Of a DNA stretch of 64,000 bases, positions 58,121-64,000 are shown one piece after another. Source of the DNA: an uncultured Eubacteriales bacterium. GTDB taxonomy: Bacteria > Bacillota > Clostridia > Christensenellales > Aristaeellaceae. A program made the position numbers and the translations under genes. The stretch lies in the NCBI GenBank assembly GCA_900318145.1, contig ONJM01000002.1, forward strand, positions 186,001 through 250,000, written 5' to 3'. Positions within the stretch are counted from its first letter, which is position 1. Every line of letters starts with the position of its first letter. The notes under the pieces are model-generated. The model was not told where the DNA came from and did not search any database. It saw only the letters and a program-made list of their open reading frames with translations.

Positions 58121-59519
58121 TTTTTCTTATTTTCTGCCCTTGCTTTGAATCCTCAACAATATAACCGGCAGCCTTCAGTGTGTCGCGGAGCTCGTCACTT
58201 TTTTTCCAGTCCTTTTTCTTTCTGGCTTCCTCGCGCTCCTTCAGGATAGCAGCGATTTCCTCAGGGATTTCTTCAGTTTCCTTCGTCAGGAATCCGAGCA
58301 CGCCGCACAGGGCATGCAGACTGTCCAGCGCGGCTTTTGCGGCACTGCGGGAAGTATGTTCCGTAACGGTGGTATTTGCGTCGCGGACAAGTTCAAATAC
58401 CGCACCGAGTGCGTCCGCAGTGTTCAGGTCGTCATCCATTGCGTCATCAAAACGTTTTTCATATTCGGCTATACGGCCGGCAAACGCTGTTTCCTGATCG
58501 TTCATTTCACGGTCTTCACCGTTATTTGCACAGAAAAGAAGATGATCCCTGGCGGTATACAGCCGGTTCAGACTTGCGTTCGCCGCTTCGATCAGATTTC
58601 TGCTGAAATTGATCGGACTTCTGTAATGGGAACTGAGCATGAAAAGACGTACTGCCTCAAGATCGTATTCTTTCGATATGTCCCGTACCGTGAAAAAATT
58701 GTTCAGGCTTTTGCTCATTTTCTGATTGTCAACGTTGATGAATCCGTTATGCATCCAGTAACGCACGTATGGCATACCGGTTGCGCCTTCGCTCTGAGCA
58801 ATTTCATTTTCATGGTGCGGAAACAGCAGATCTTTTCCGCCGCAGTGGATGTCAAAAGTTTCGCCGAGGTATTTCATACTCATGGCCGAGCATTCGATAT
58901 GCCATCCGGGGCGGCCGGGGCCCCAGGGGCTGTCCCATGCGGGTTCGCCGGGCTTCTGCGCTTTCCACAGAGCAAAATCCTCCGGCGATTCCTTGTCCGT
59001 TTCAACGTTCAGCCGTTCGCTGGCGCCGGTTTCACGCTCTTCGGAACGCTGTCCGGAGAGCTTTCCGTATCCGGGGAAAGCTGAAACACGGTAATAGACA
59101 TCACCGGAAGCAACGGCGTATGCGTGGCCGTTTTCGATCAGCCTGGAAATCAGTGCGATAATTTCGCTGATGTGTTCCGTCGCCTTCGGATGAACCGTGG
59201 CAGGGCGGATACCGAGCGCTTTGGCATCTTTCCAGTATTCGCTGATAAAACGTTCCCCAAGCTCCCGTACGGTAATACCTTCTTCATTGGCACGGCGGAT
59301 CATTTTATCGTCTATGTCTGTGAAGTTCTGCACAAAAGTTACATCATATCCTTCCCTTTCAAGCTGCCTGCGCAGCACATCAAAGGTAATGAACGGACGC
59401 GCGTTGCCGATATGAAAGTAATTATATACGGTGGGGCCGCAGGCATAGATGCCTGCTTTTCCTTCGTGCAGCGGTACAAATTTCTCTTTTTTACGTGTCA
59501 GACTGTTGTAAATATACAT
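58113..59519 (-). CDS. cysS: Cysteinyl-tRNA synthetase
   Basis: A 468-residue class I synthetase. Zn-binding Cys27 (YACGPTVYNYF) is followed by the HIGN motif (residues 36-39), the second zinc region GWHIECSAMSMKYLG and HHENEIAQSEG, and KMSKSLNNFFTVRD. The DALR-type helical end has CGVLGFLTKETEEI. The frame opens 34 codons further, but AGAAGGGG precedes the ATG at 59519, where the family start MYIYNSLTRKKEKF begins. It follows the unknown membrane protein by 4 bases. Confidence 0.97.
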   Translation of the reverse strand: MYIYNSLTRKKEKFVPLHEGKAGIYACGPTVYNYFHIGNARPFITFDVLRRQLEREGYDVTFVQNFTDIDDKMIRRANEEGITVRELGERFISEYWKDAKALGIRPATVHPKATEHISEIIALISRLIENGHAYAVASGDVYYRVSAFPGYGKLSGQRSEERETGASERLNVETDKESPEDFALWKAQKPGEPAWDSPWGPGRPGWHIECSAMSMKYLGETFDIHCGGKDLLFPHHENEIAQSEGATGMPYVRYWMHNGFINVDNQKMSKSLNNFFTVRDISKEYDLEAVRLFMLSSHYRSPINFSRNLIEAANASLNRLYTARDHLLFCANNGEDREMNDQETAFAGRIAEYEKRFDDAMDDDLNTADALGAVFELVRDANTTVTEHTSRSAAKAALDSLHALCGVLGFLTKETEEIPEEIAAILKEREEARKKKDWKKSDELRDTLKAAGYIVEDSKQGQKIRKNV

Positions 59520-59523
59520 GTGT

Positions 59524-60117
59524 TTACCCCTTCTTCCTGTTAACGATAACGCGGAGAATCGCGGCAAGCCAGACCGCGGCTGCGCCGGCAAATATCCAAA
59601 TGGTCCAGCTGGACAAATCAAGATTCAGGCGGAACTTTCCGTCATCCGGATTTGAAATCTCGGAAGCATCTCTGGAAACTGACAGGTTTCCTTCCCCGTA
59701 CAGAGTGTTTCCGTCTTCGCTGAAAACCTGCAGTTTGATGTTTACTCTGGTGAAATAGACCGATTCGGGTGTTTTCCAGTTTCCGGTAAAAGATATTGTT
59801 TTTTCGTCTCCAAATGTATACGTGTATTCCGGTTTCTGCTTACGGATAGTCAGTTTGTTTTCATTGATCTCGTAAAAAAGCACTTCGCCCTGTTCTGTCG
59901 CTTCGGGACTGGCGGAAAAGGAAAGCTTCATCAGGATTTTATCTGCGGGCTGTGTTTCAAATGTAACCGTACCGTCAAAACCAGCGGTTGACGATCCCTG
60001 CCATGTCCAGTCGTTTTCCCGGAGCGTAACCACGGTGCCCTGCTCTGCGGAAACGCAGCTGAAAGAAAGTATAAACGCGGTAACACAAAGAAGAAACCCC
60101 GCGGTGTAGCGTTTCAT
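59524..60117 (-). CDS. Exported membrane-anchored protein of unknown function
   Basis: 197 residues with a signal peptide (KRYTAGFLLCVTAFILSFSCVSA), a beta-rich middle of about 140 residues (TVTFETQPADKILMKLSFSAS; KISFTGNW-type strands with VYFTRVNIKLQVFSEDGNTLYGEGNLSV), and a C-terminal membrane helix (WTIWIFAGAAAVWLAAILRVIV) with a basic end (NRKKG). The layout is type I: outside domain, then anchor. I do not recognise a family. GGGAGGG precedes the ATG at 60117. It is the first gene of the transcript that continues into cysS. Confidence 0.72.
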   Translation of the reverse strand: MKRYTAGFLLCVTAFILSFSCVSAEQGTVVTLRENDWTWQGSSTAGFDGTVTFETQPADKILMKLSFSASPEATEQGEVLFYEINENKLTIRKQKPEYTYTFGDEKTISFTGNWKTPESVYFTRVNIKLQVFSEDGNTLYGEGNLSVSRDASEISNPDDGKFRLNLDLSSWTIWIFAGAAAVWLAAILRVIVNRKKG

Positions 60118-60147
60118 ACCTTTCCCTCCCGAATATGGACTGAACAT

Positions 60148-60176
60148 ATTATACCTGCCTGTTTCCGTGAATACAA
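60148..60176 (-). promoter_or_regulatory. Promoter of the membrane protein-cysS-comEA-dnaX unit
   Basis: On the minus strand TTGTAT (60171-60176) and a perfect TATAAT (60148-60153) are 17 bases apart, 30 bases before the first gene. Confidence 0.75.
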
Positions 60177-60183
60177 CGCTCCG

Positions 60184-60801
60184 TCATTCCGGATCATCTT
60201 TTCCCATCATCTGGTCAGAGAATTCTTTCAGCTGGCGGTCAAAATCCCCTGAAAACTTGCGAAGGTTATCGCCTAGCTCATCCAGGGAACTGTTGACTTT
60301 GTCAACCATCTTGTCCACGGGCGGCATCTGTGCGAACAGATCGCTGATCGCTGTGCTCAGAGGGCAGTCCTCCCTTGTAACGCTGTCTTCTTCCGTGTCT
60401 TCCTCCACTTCGATCACGGGAACGTCGTGGTTGTCTTTCGCGGCGAATTCCGCCGCGGCCGTGCCGGCTTCCCGCTCCTCCTCAGACGCCGTGAAGACAG
60501 CAGCAGGTTCAGCAGCCGCTTCAGGTGCCGTTTCCTTCTGTTCGTTTCTTTGCTTCAGCTCTGCTTCGATTGCGGCAATGTGTTTTAAGTCTTCCGCCAG
60601 GTCTTCCGGGAACTCGGTTCCTTTTCCGGACAGCGCGTATACTTTTTCGCCGAGCGCGGCGTACAGATCCTTCAGCTGGTTGGAAAGGTTGTATGTCTCA
60701 ACCTTCTGCATCGCACTGGCCGCAATGTTTCCGGCTGTGCTTCCGATGGTTTCAAAGCTTTTGACCACCAGGTTCTTCAGGCTCTGACCAAATTCTGACA
60801 T
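60184..60801 (-). CDS. Helical protein with acidic middle, unknown function
   Basis: 205 residues with no recognised family and no membrane segment. The N-terminal 90 residues are helical (FGQSLKNLVVKSFETIGSTAGNIAASAMQKVETYNLSNQLKDLYAALGEKVYAL), a layout seen in small Firmicutes proteins that carry a helical stalk before a zinc ribbon, but no zinc cysteines are present. The middle is rich in A and E (about 95-145), and the end is a second helical region (KMVDKVNSSLDELGDNLRKFSGDFDRQLKEFSDQM). GGAGGA precedes the ATG at 60801. It follows the transketolase genes after an intrinsic terminator. Confidence 0.7.
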   Translation of the reverse strand: MSEFGQSLKNLVVKSFETIGSTAGNIAASAMQKVETYNLSNQLKDLYAALGEKVYALSGKGTEFPEDLAEDLKHIAAIEAELKQRNEQKETAPEAAAEPAAVFTASEEEREAGTAAAEFAAKDNHDVPVIEVEEDTEEDSVTREDCPLSTAISDLFAQMPPVDKMVDKVNSSLDELGDNLRKFSGDFDRQLKEFSDQMMGKDDPE

Positions 60802-60817
60802 GATTCTTCCTCCTTTT

Positions 60818-60850
60818 AAAAATCCCTTCCCGTTCCGGAAACGGGAAGGG
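60818..60850 (-). terminator. Terminator after the transketolase pair
   Basis: On the minus strand CCCTTCCCGTT pairs perfectly with AACGGGAAGGG (60840-60850 and 60824-60834) around a 5-base loop and is followed by ATTTTT. The SD of the next gene starts about six bases later. Confidence 0.9.
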
Positions 60851-60872
60851 GCAAATACCGCTGAAATCACAT

Positions 60873-61790
60873 TTACAGGCTGCTGATGATATTATCTGCA
60901 ATCTGAGGGCCGGTCAGGCCGTATTCAACCAGCAGATCGGCGGGTTTTCCGCTCTGGCCGAACACATCGTTAATACCGATCTTTTTAAATGTTTCAACGC
61001 CCTTCCCGAAGAGAAGCGGTGCGACTGTATCACCGAGTCCGCCGATAATGGAATGCTCTTCCACGGTGAATACTTTTTTACATTTTGCCGCAAATTCGAT
61101 CGCAAGCTGTTCATCAAAAGGCTTCAGCGTATGGAAAGAGACCAGCGCGGCGTCGATTCCCTTCTGCGCAAGTACTTCAACCGCGTTAAGGGTATGCTCG
61201 AGCATAATACCGCAGGTAAAGATGACACAGTCTTTTCCATCCCTGATCACATTGCCTTTTCCGACGGTAAACGGTCTGGGATCGTACACCGGAGTTGCAA
61301 GCCTGGCTGTGCGGATATAAACCGGCCCGTCAATCTCGGCAGCAGCTTCAACACACTGGTAACACTCATTCGCGTCCGAAGGAACAAAAACAGTCATATT
61401 GGGAAGCACCCGCATCAGGGCAAGATCTTCGATTGCCTGGTGGCTTCCTCCGTCTTCCCCGAGCGTAATGCCGGCATGGCTGAAACCGAACTTGACATTG
61501 AATTTCGGATAACATACGCCGTTTCTGATCTGGTCGTAGTTTCTGCCGGCAAAAACAGCGAACGTGGAGCAGAAAGGAATCAGACCCATTGTGCTGATTC
61601 CCGCAGCCATGTCAACCATGTTCGCTTCAGCAATGCCGCAGTCAAAGAAACGGTCCGGAAAAGCTTTCTTGAATGCGTTGGTCATGGTGGCGGAAGCGAG
61701 GTCGGCGTCCAGAACGACAACCTTATCGTTTTTTTCGCCGAGCTTAACCAGTGCTTCACCGTATGCTACACGTACAGCTTTCTTTTCCAT
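60873..61790 (-). CDS. Transketolase, C-terminal subunit
   Basis: 305 residues covering the pyrimidine-binding and C-terminal domains of transketolase: RVAYGEALVKLGEKNDKVVVLDADL, FDCGIAEANMVDMAAGISTMG, the catalytic HAGITLGEDGGSHQAIEDLALMRVLPNMTVFVPSD, and GIMLEHTLNAVEVL with FTVEEHSIIGGLGDTVAPL. It forms the active enzyme with the preceding gene. Split transketolase is common in Clostridia and archaea. It lies 4 bases after the N-terminal subunit gene. Confidence 0.94.
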   Translation of the reverse strand: MEKKAVRVAYGEALVKLGEKNDKVVVLDADLASATMTNAFKKAFPDRFFDCGIAEANMVDMAAGISTMGLIPFCSTFAVFAGRNYDQIRNGVCYPKFNVKFGFSHAGITLGEDGGSHQAIEDLALMRVLPNMTVFVPSDANECYQCVEAAAEIDGPVYIRTARLATPVYDPRPFTVGKGNVIRDGKDCVIFTCGIMLEHTLNAVEVLAQKGIDAALVSFHTLKPFDEQLAIEFAAKCKKVFTVEEHSIIGGLGDTVAPLLFGKGVETFKKIGINDVFGQSGKPADLLVEYGLTGPQIADNIISSL

Positions 61791-61794
61791 TTTC

Positions 61795-62607
61795 TCAGCC
61801 CTCCAGTTCTTTCAAGGCTTCAGCAGCCTGTTCAGCGTTAGGAGCTTTACCGTGCCATCCGACCTGACCCTCCATGAAGCTTACGCCTTTTCCCTTCAGC
61901 GTCTGCAGGAGAATATAACGGGGCTTCCCGGGACAGGGGGGCGTGTGCAGTGCGTCAAGCACCTGCTGCATATCGTTTCCGTCCGCGACTTCAATGACGT
62001 CGTAGCCGAATGCCAGCGCCTTTGCCTTGATGTCGCCGAGGCTCATGACTTCATCGTTGGAGCCGTCGATCTGCAGACCGTTATGATCGAGGATAACGGT
62101 AAGGTTGTCAAGTTTGTAATGCGCAGCGGCCATGCTTGCTTCCCATACAAGACCTTCCTGGCTTTCACCGTCGCCGATCACGGTGTACACATGGCAGGGA
62201 TTGCCCGTATGCTTCGCGCCAAGCGCCATACCTACGGCAATGGAAATCCCCTGTCCGAGAGAACCGGTTGATGCGTCCACGCCGGGGCATTTTTTGATGT
62301 CCGGATGTCCCTGAAGGATTCCGTGCAGCTGACGGAATTTGTCAAATTCTTCCGGCCCGAAATATCCGCGCTCACACAGCGTACCGTACAGAGCGGGAGC
62401 GGCATGACCTTTTGAAAGGACAAATCTGTCACGGTTGGGATCCTTTTCGTTTTCCGGGCTGACATTCATAACGTCAAAGTACAGTGCGACAAGCGCGTCC
62501 GTGCAGGAAAGGGATCCGCCCGGATGGCCTGCGCCGGCCTTGGAAGTCATCGTGATAATATCGCGCCTGACTGCCCTGGCTTTAGATTGTAAAGTCTGAA
62601 GATCCAT
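61795..62607 (-). CDS. Transketolase, N-terminal subunit
   Basis: 270 residues forming the TPP pyrophosphate-binding half: ITMTSKAGAGHPGGSLSCTDALVALYF, DRFVLSKGHAAPALYGTL, GSLGQGISIAVGMALG and the TPP motif GDGESQEGLVWEASMAAAHYKLDNLTVILDHNG. Together with the next gene it moves two-carbon units between sugar phosphates in the non-oxidative pentose phosphate pathway. Its start follows AGGAGG; a near-consensus promoter lies upstream. Confidence 0.94.
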   Translation of the reverse strand: MDLQTLQSKARAVRRDIITMTSKAGAGHPGGSLSCTDALVALYFDVMNVSPENEKDPNRDRFVLSKGHAAPALYGTLCERGYFGPEEFDKFRQLHGILQGHPDIKKCPGVDASTGSLGQGISIAVGMALGAKHTGNPCHVYTVIGDGESQEGLVWEASMAAAHYKLDNLTVILDHNGLQIDGSNDEVMSLGDIKAKALAFGYDVIEVADGNDMQQVLDALHTPPCPGKPRYILLQTLKGKGVSFMEGQVGWHGKAPNAEQAAEALKELEG

Positions 62608-62646
62608 TATAATTTACCTCCTGACTGTATATATCCGTTAGAATAA

Positions 62647-62675
62647 ATTATATGTTTTAACACTTTACTTGTCAA
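62647..62675 (-). promoter_or_regulatory. Consensus promoter of the transketolase pair
   Basis: On the minus strand perfect TTGACA (62670-62675) and TATAAT (62647-62652) with a 17-base spacer. The -35 lies inside the last codons of the methionine gamma-lyase-family gene. Confidence 0.9.
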
Positions 62676-63924
62676 TAAAAAGGCAATTCCTGGCATTCAT
62701 CCGGTTCAGCGCTTCAACAAGAGCGGTTTTGCCATGGGCGTATGTCAGTCCTCCCTGCATATATGCGGTATAAGGGGGACGTATCGGCCCGTCGGCGCTC
62801 AGTTCGATGCTGGCACCCGCGACGAATGTTCCGGCGGCCATAACAACAGGATCATCGTATCCGGGCATATCCCAGGGTTCCGGTTCGGCGAGGCTGTCAA
62901 CAGGGCTCGCGGCCTGCAGGCCCTGGCAGAACGACACAAGGCGCTCCGGTGATTTCATTTTTATGGCCTGGATAATATCTGCCCGCGGTTCCAGGGCCGG
63001 AGGCGTTGTTTCATAGCCAAGCAGTTCAAAAACACGGGCTGTAAGCAGTGCGGTTTTCAGTGCCTGCGCTACAGTATGGGGCGCCATGAACAGTCCCTGG
63101 TAGAAAGGACGGTATGACGCCTCGTAGGAGCCGATTTCCCTTCCCAGGCCGGGAGCTGTCAGCCTGCCTGCGATCCGTTCAATATCGTCTTTTTTCCCTG
63201 CGATATAACCGCCTGTAGGCGCCAGGCCGCCTCCCGGGTTTTTGATCAGGCTCCCGACCAGCAGATCCGCACCGTAATCGGAAGGCTCATCCGCGCATAC
63301 AAATTCACCGTAACAATTGTCCACCATCAGGCGTACACCCGGGTGTTTCTTATGAATCATGTCCGCGAGATCCTGAAACGCTTCCGGCTGAAGGCTCGGA
63401 CGCCAGGCGTATCCTCGGCTGCGCTGCGCGATAACAAGCGAAGTACTGTCTCCGATCATACGGTCTACAGTATCCGTATCGATTTTTCCATCCTTCAGCT
63501 CGGCACAATCGAATCCAACTCCCATTTCTTTCAGTGATCCGGCGTATTCCTGTCTGCCGACGCCCAATACGCCAAGAAGTGTATCATACGGCGTTCCGGT
63601 AGCGCTGAGGATTCTTTCACCTGGTTTTGTCAGGCCGAAGAGCGTCAGGCTGAGCGCTGACGTTCCGCTGGAGATATGCGGCCGCATCAGCGCGGCTTCA
63701 GTATGGAATGCACCGGCATATACCCTTTCCAGTGTATCGCGTCCCACGTCGTCATATCCGTATCCGGAGGTGCCGGAAAAATGGCGGTAACTGACGCCTT
63801 CCTTCCGGAATACATCCAGAATCTGTTTTGTCCGTTTTTCTTCGTTAATTTCGATTTCCGCGAAGCGTTCCTTCAGCTCGCTTTCGGATTTCAGGACGAT
63901 GTCTTTTATTTTCGTGTTGTTCAT
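62665..63924 (-). CDS. Methionine gamma-lyase-family PLP protein (YnbB/aluminium-resistance type)
   Basis: A 419-residue fold-type-I PLP enzyme. It has YRHFSGTSGYGYDDVGRDTLERVYAGAFHTEAALMRPHISSGTSALSL near the start, the PLP lysine in DLLVGSLIKNPGGGLAPTGGYIAG, and MVDNCYGEFV with the cofactor aspartate. This is the YnbB family, annotated as cystathionine beta-lyase-like or aluminium-resistance protein. The true substrate is not established, though C-S lyase activity is inferred. It overlaps the upstream truncated gene by 4 bases. Confidence 0.9.
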   Translation of the reverse strand: MNNTKIKDIVLKSESELKERFAEIEINEEKRTKQILDVFRKEGVSYRHFSGTSGYGYDDVGRDTLERVYAGAFHTEAALMRPHISSGTSALSLTLFGLTKPGERILSATGTPYDTLLGVLGVGRQEYAGSLKEMGVGFDCAELKDGKIDTDTVDRMIGDSTSLVIAQRSRGYAWRPSLQPEAFQDLADMIHKKHPGVRLMVDNCYGEFVCADEPSDYGADLLVGSLIKNPGGGLAPTGGYIAGKKDDIERIAGRLTAPGLGREIGSYEASYRPFYQGLFMAPHTVAQALKTALLTARVFELLGYETTPPALEPRADIIQAIKMKSPERLVSFCQGLQAASPVDSLAEPEPWDMPGYDDPVVMAAGTFVAGASIELSADGPIRPPYTAYMQGGLTYAHGKTALVEALNRMNARNCLFIDK

Positions 63925-64000
63925 ACATTGCCTCTCAGTATTTGTTTGATCTTATTATATGTATCAGGTGAATCCGGATCGGCATACTGGATGCCCTCAA
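63921..64000 (-). CDS. 3' end of an unidentified gene (cut by window edge)
   Basis: Only the last 25 residues are in the window (EGIQYADPDSPDTYNK followed by IKQILRGNV), then TGA, which overlaps the next gene's ATG by 4 bases. In Bacillus ynbB follows hflX and miaA, but this fragment is too short to assign. It shows that the PLP gene is within a longer operon. Confidence 0.55.
   Translation of the reverse strand, partial: EGIQYADPDSPDTYNKIKQILRGNV

Noticed and set aside
1-64000. Mobile elements, CRISPR arrays, phage genes or attachment sites
   Set aside because: I looked for transposase or integrase motifs, spaced direct repeats and broken genes flanked by repeats and saw none. The tRNA genes have no duplicated 3' ends nearby.

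Overview
The window is a continuous, gene-dense stretch of a bacterial chromosome of roughly even GC. The gene content points to a low-GC-phylum (Firmicutes), anaerobic Clostridia-type lineage. The evidence is the paired GlgC/GlgD glycogen genes, SigH, RicT, DarA, a SpoVB-like flippase, RqcP, pyruvate phosphate dikinase, ThyX in place of ThyA, a split transketolase, strong Shine-Dalgarno sites and near-perfect sigma-A promoters. The species is not identified; an uncultured gut or rumen Clostridia is a guess. I saw no insertion sequence, prophage, CRISPR array or attachment site. No stretch longer than about 300 bases lacks a gene: the longest gap, between glgC and the ECF sigma gene, holds two divergent promoters.

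Layout. 1-8 kb: the end of tyrS, a YigZ protein, a TetR/flavoprotein pair, a tRNA(1)Val-type methyltransferase and the glgC-glgD-glgA operon. 8-15 kb: an ECF sigma/putative anti-sigma pair, the mrnC-thyX-rlmB-sigH operon, tRNA-Lys, a 56-residue ferredoxin, and the holB-ricT/darA region. 15-22 kb: an RNA methyltransferase, an 805-residue L,D-transpeptidase/CapA fusion, tRNA-Leu, smpB with tmRNA, proA, rluB and tRNA-Ser. 22-30 kb, plus strand: trkA-trkH, spoVB-like, mazG, hup, rqcP and fused ispDF. 30-35 kb, minus strand: upp, dus and three secreted proteins of unknown function that follow dus. 36-38.6 kb: lgt, a serine hydrolase and recX. 38.7-41.3 kb: ppdK. 41.5-52.4 kb: a ten-gene minus-strand run from a PfkB sugar kinase through GNAT, hydrolase, a membrane-anchored MurF-like ligase, ddl, dxs, tlyA, nadK and argR to recN. 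52.5-56 kb: a three-gene redox cluster (GlpA-like, FAD oxidoreductase, DUF1667) and yajC. 56-64 kb, minus strand: an unknown membrane protein, cysS, a ComEA-like protein and dnaX; the two transketolase halves and a helical protein; and a methionine gamma-lyase-family gene that overlaps a truncated gene at the edge.

How the genes work together. The window mixes core information processing (tRNAs, trans-translation, rRNA and tRNA modification, DNA polymerase III subunits, recN/recX), envelope building (ddl, MurF-like, lgt, the transpeptidase fusion, flippase, and isoprenoid precursors from dxs and ispDF) and central carbon metabolism (glycogen, PPDK, transketolase, sugar kinase). The parts least explained by known families are the three secreted proteins after dus, the transpeptidase/CapA fusion, the MurF-like ligase with a membrane domain, and several unusual transcript layouts: a terminator directly against the rqcP start, a promoter inside the upp terminator, and a hairpin plus T-run in the ECF sigma leader. 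Promoter and terminator calls were made by eye and no homology search was run.
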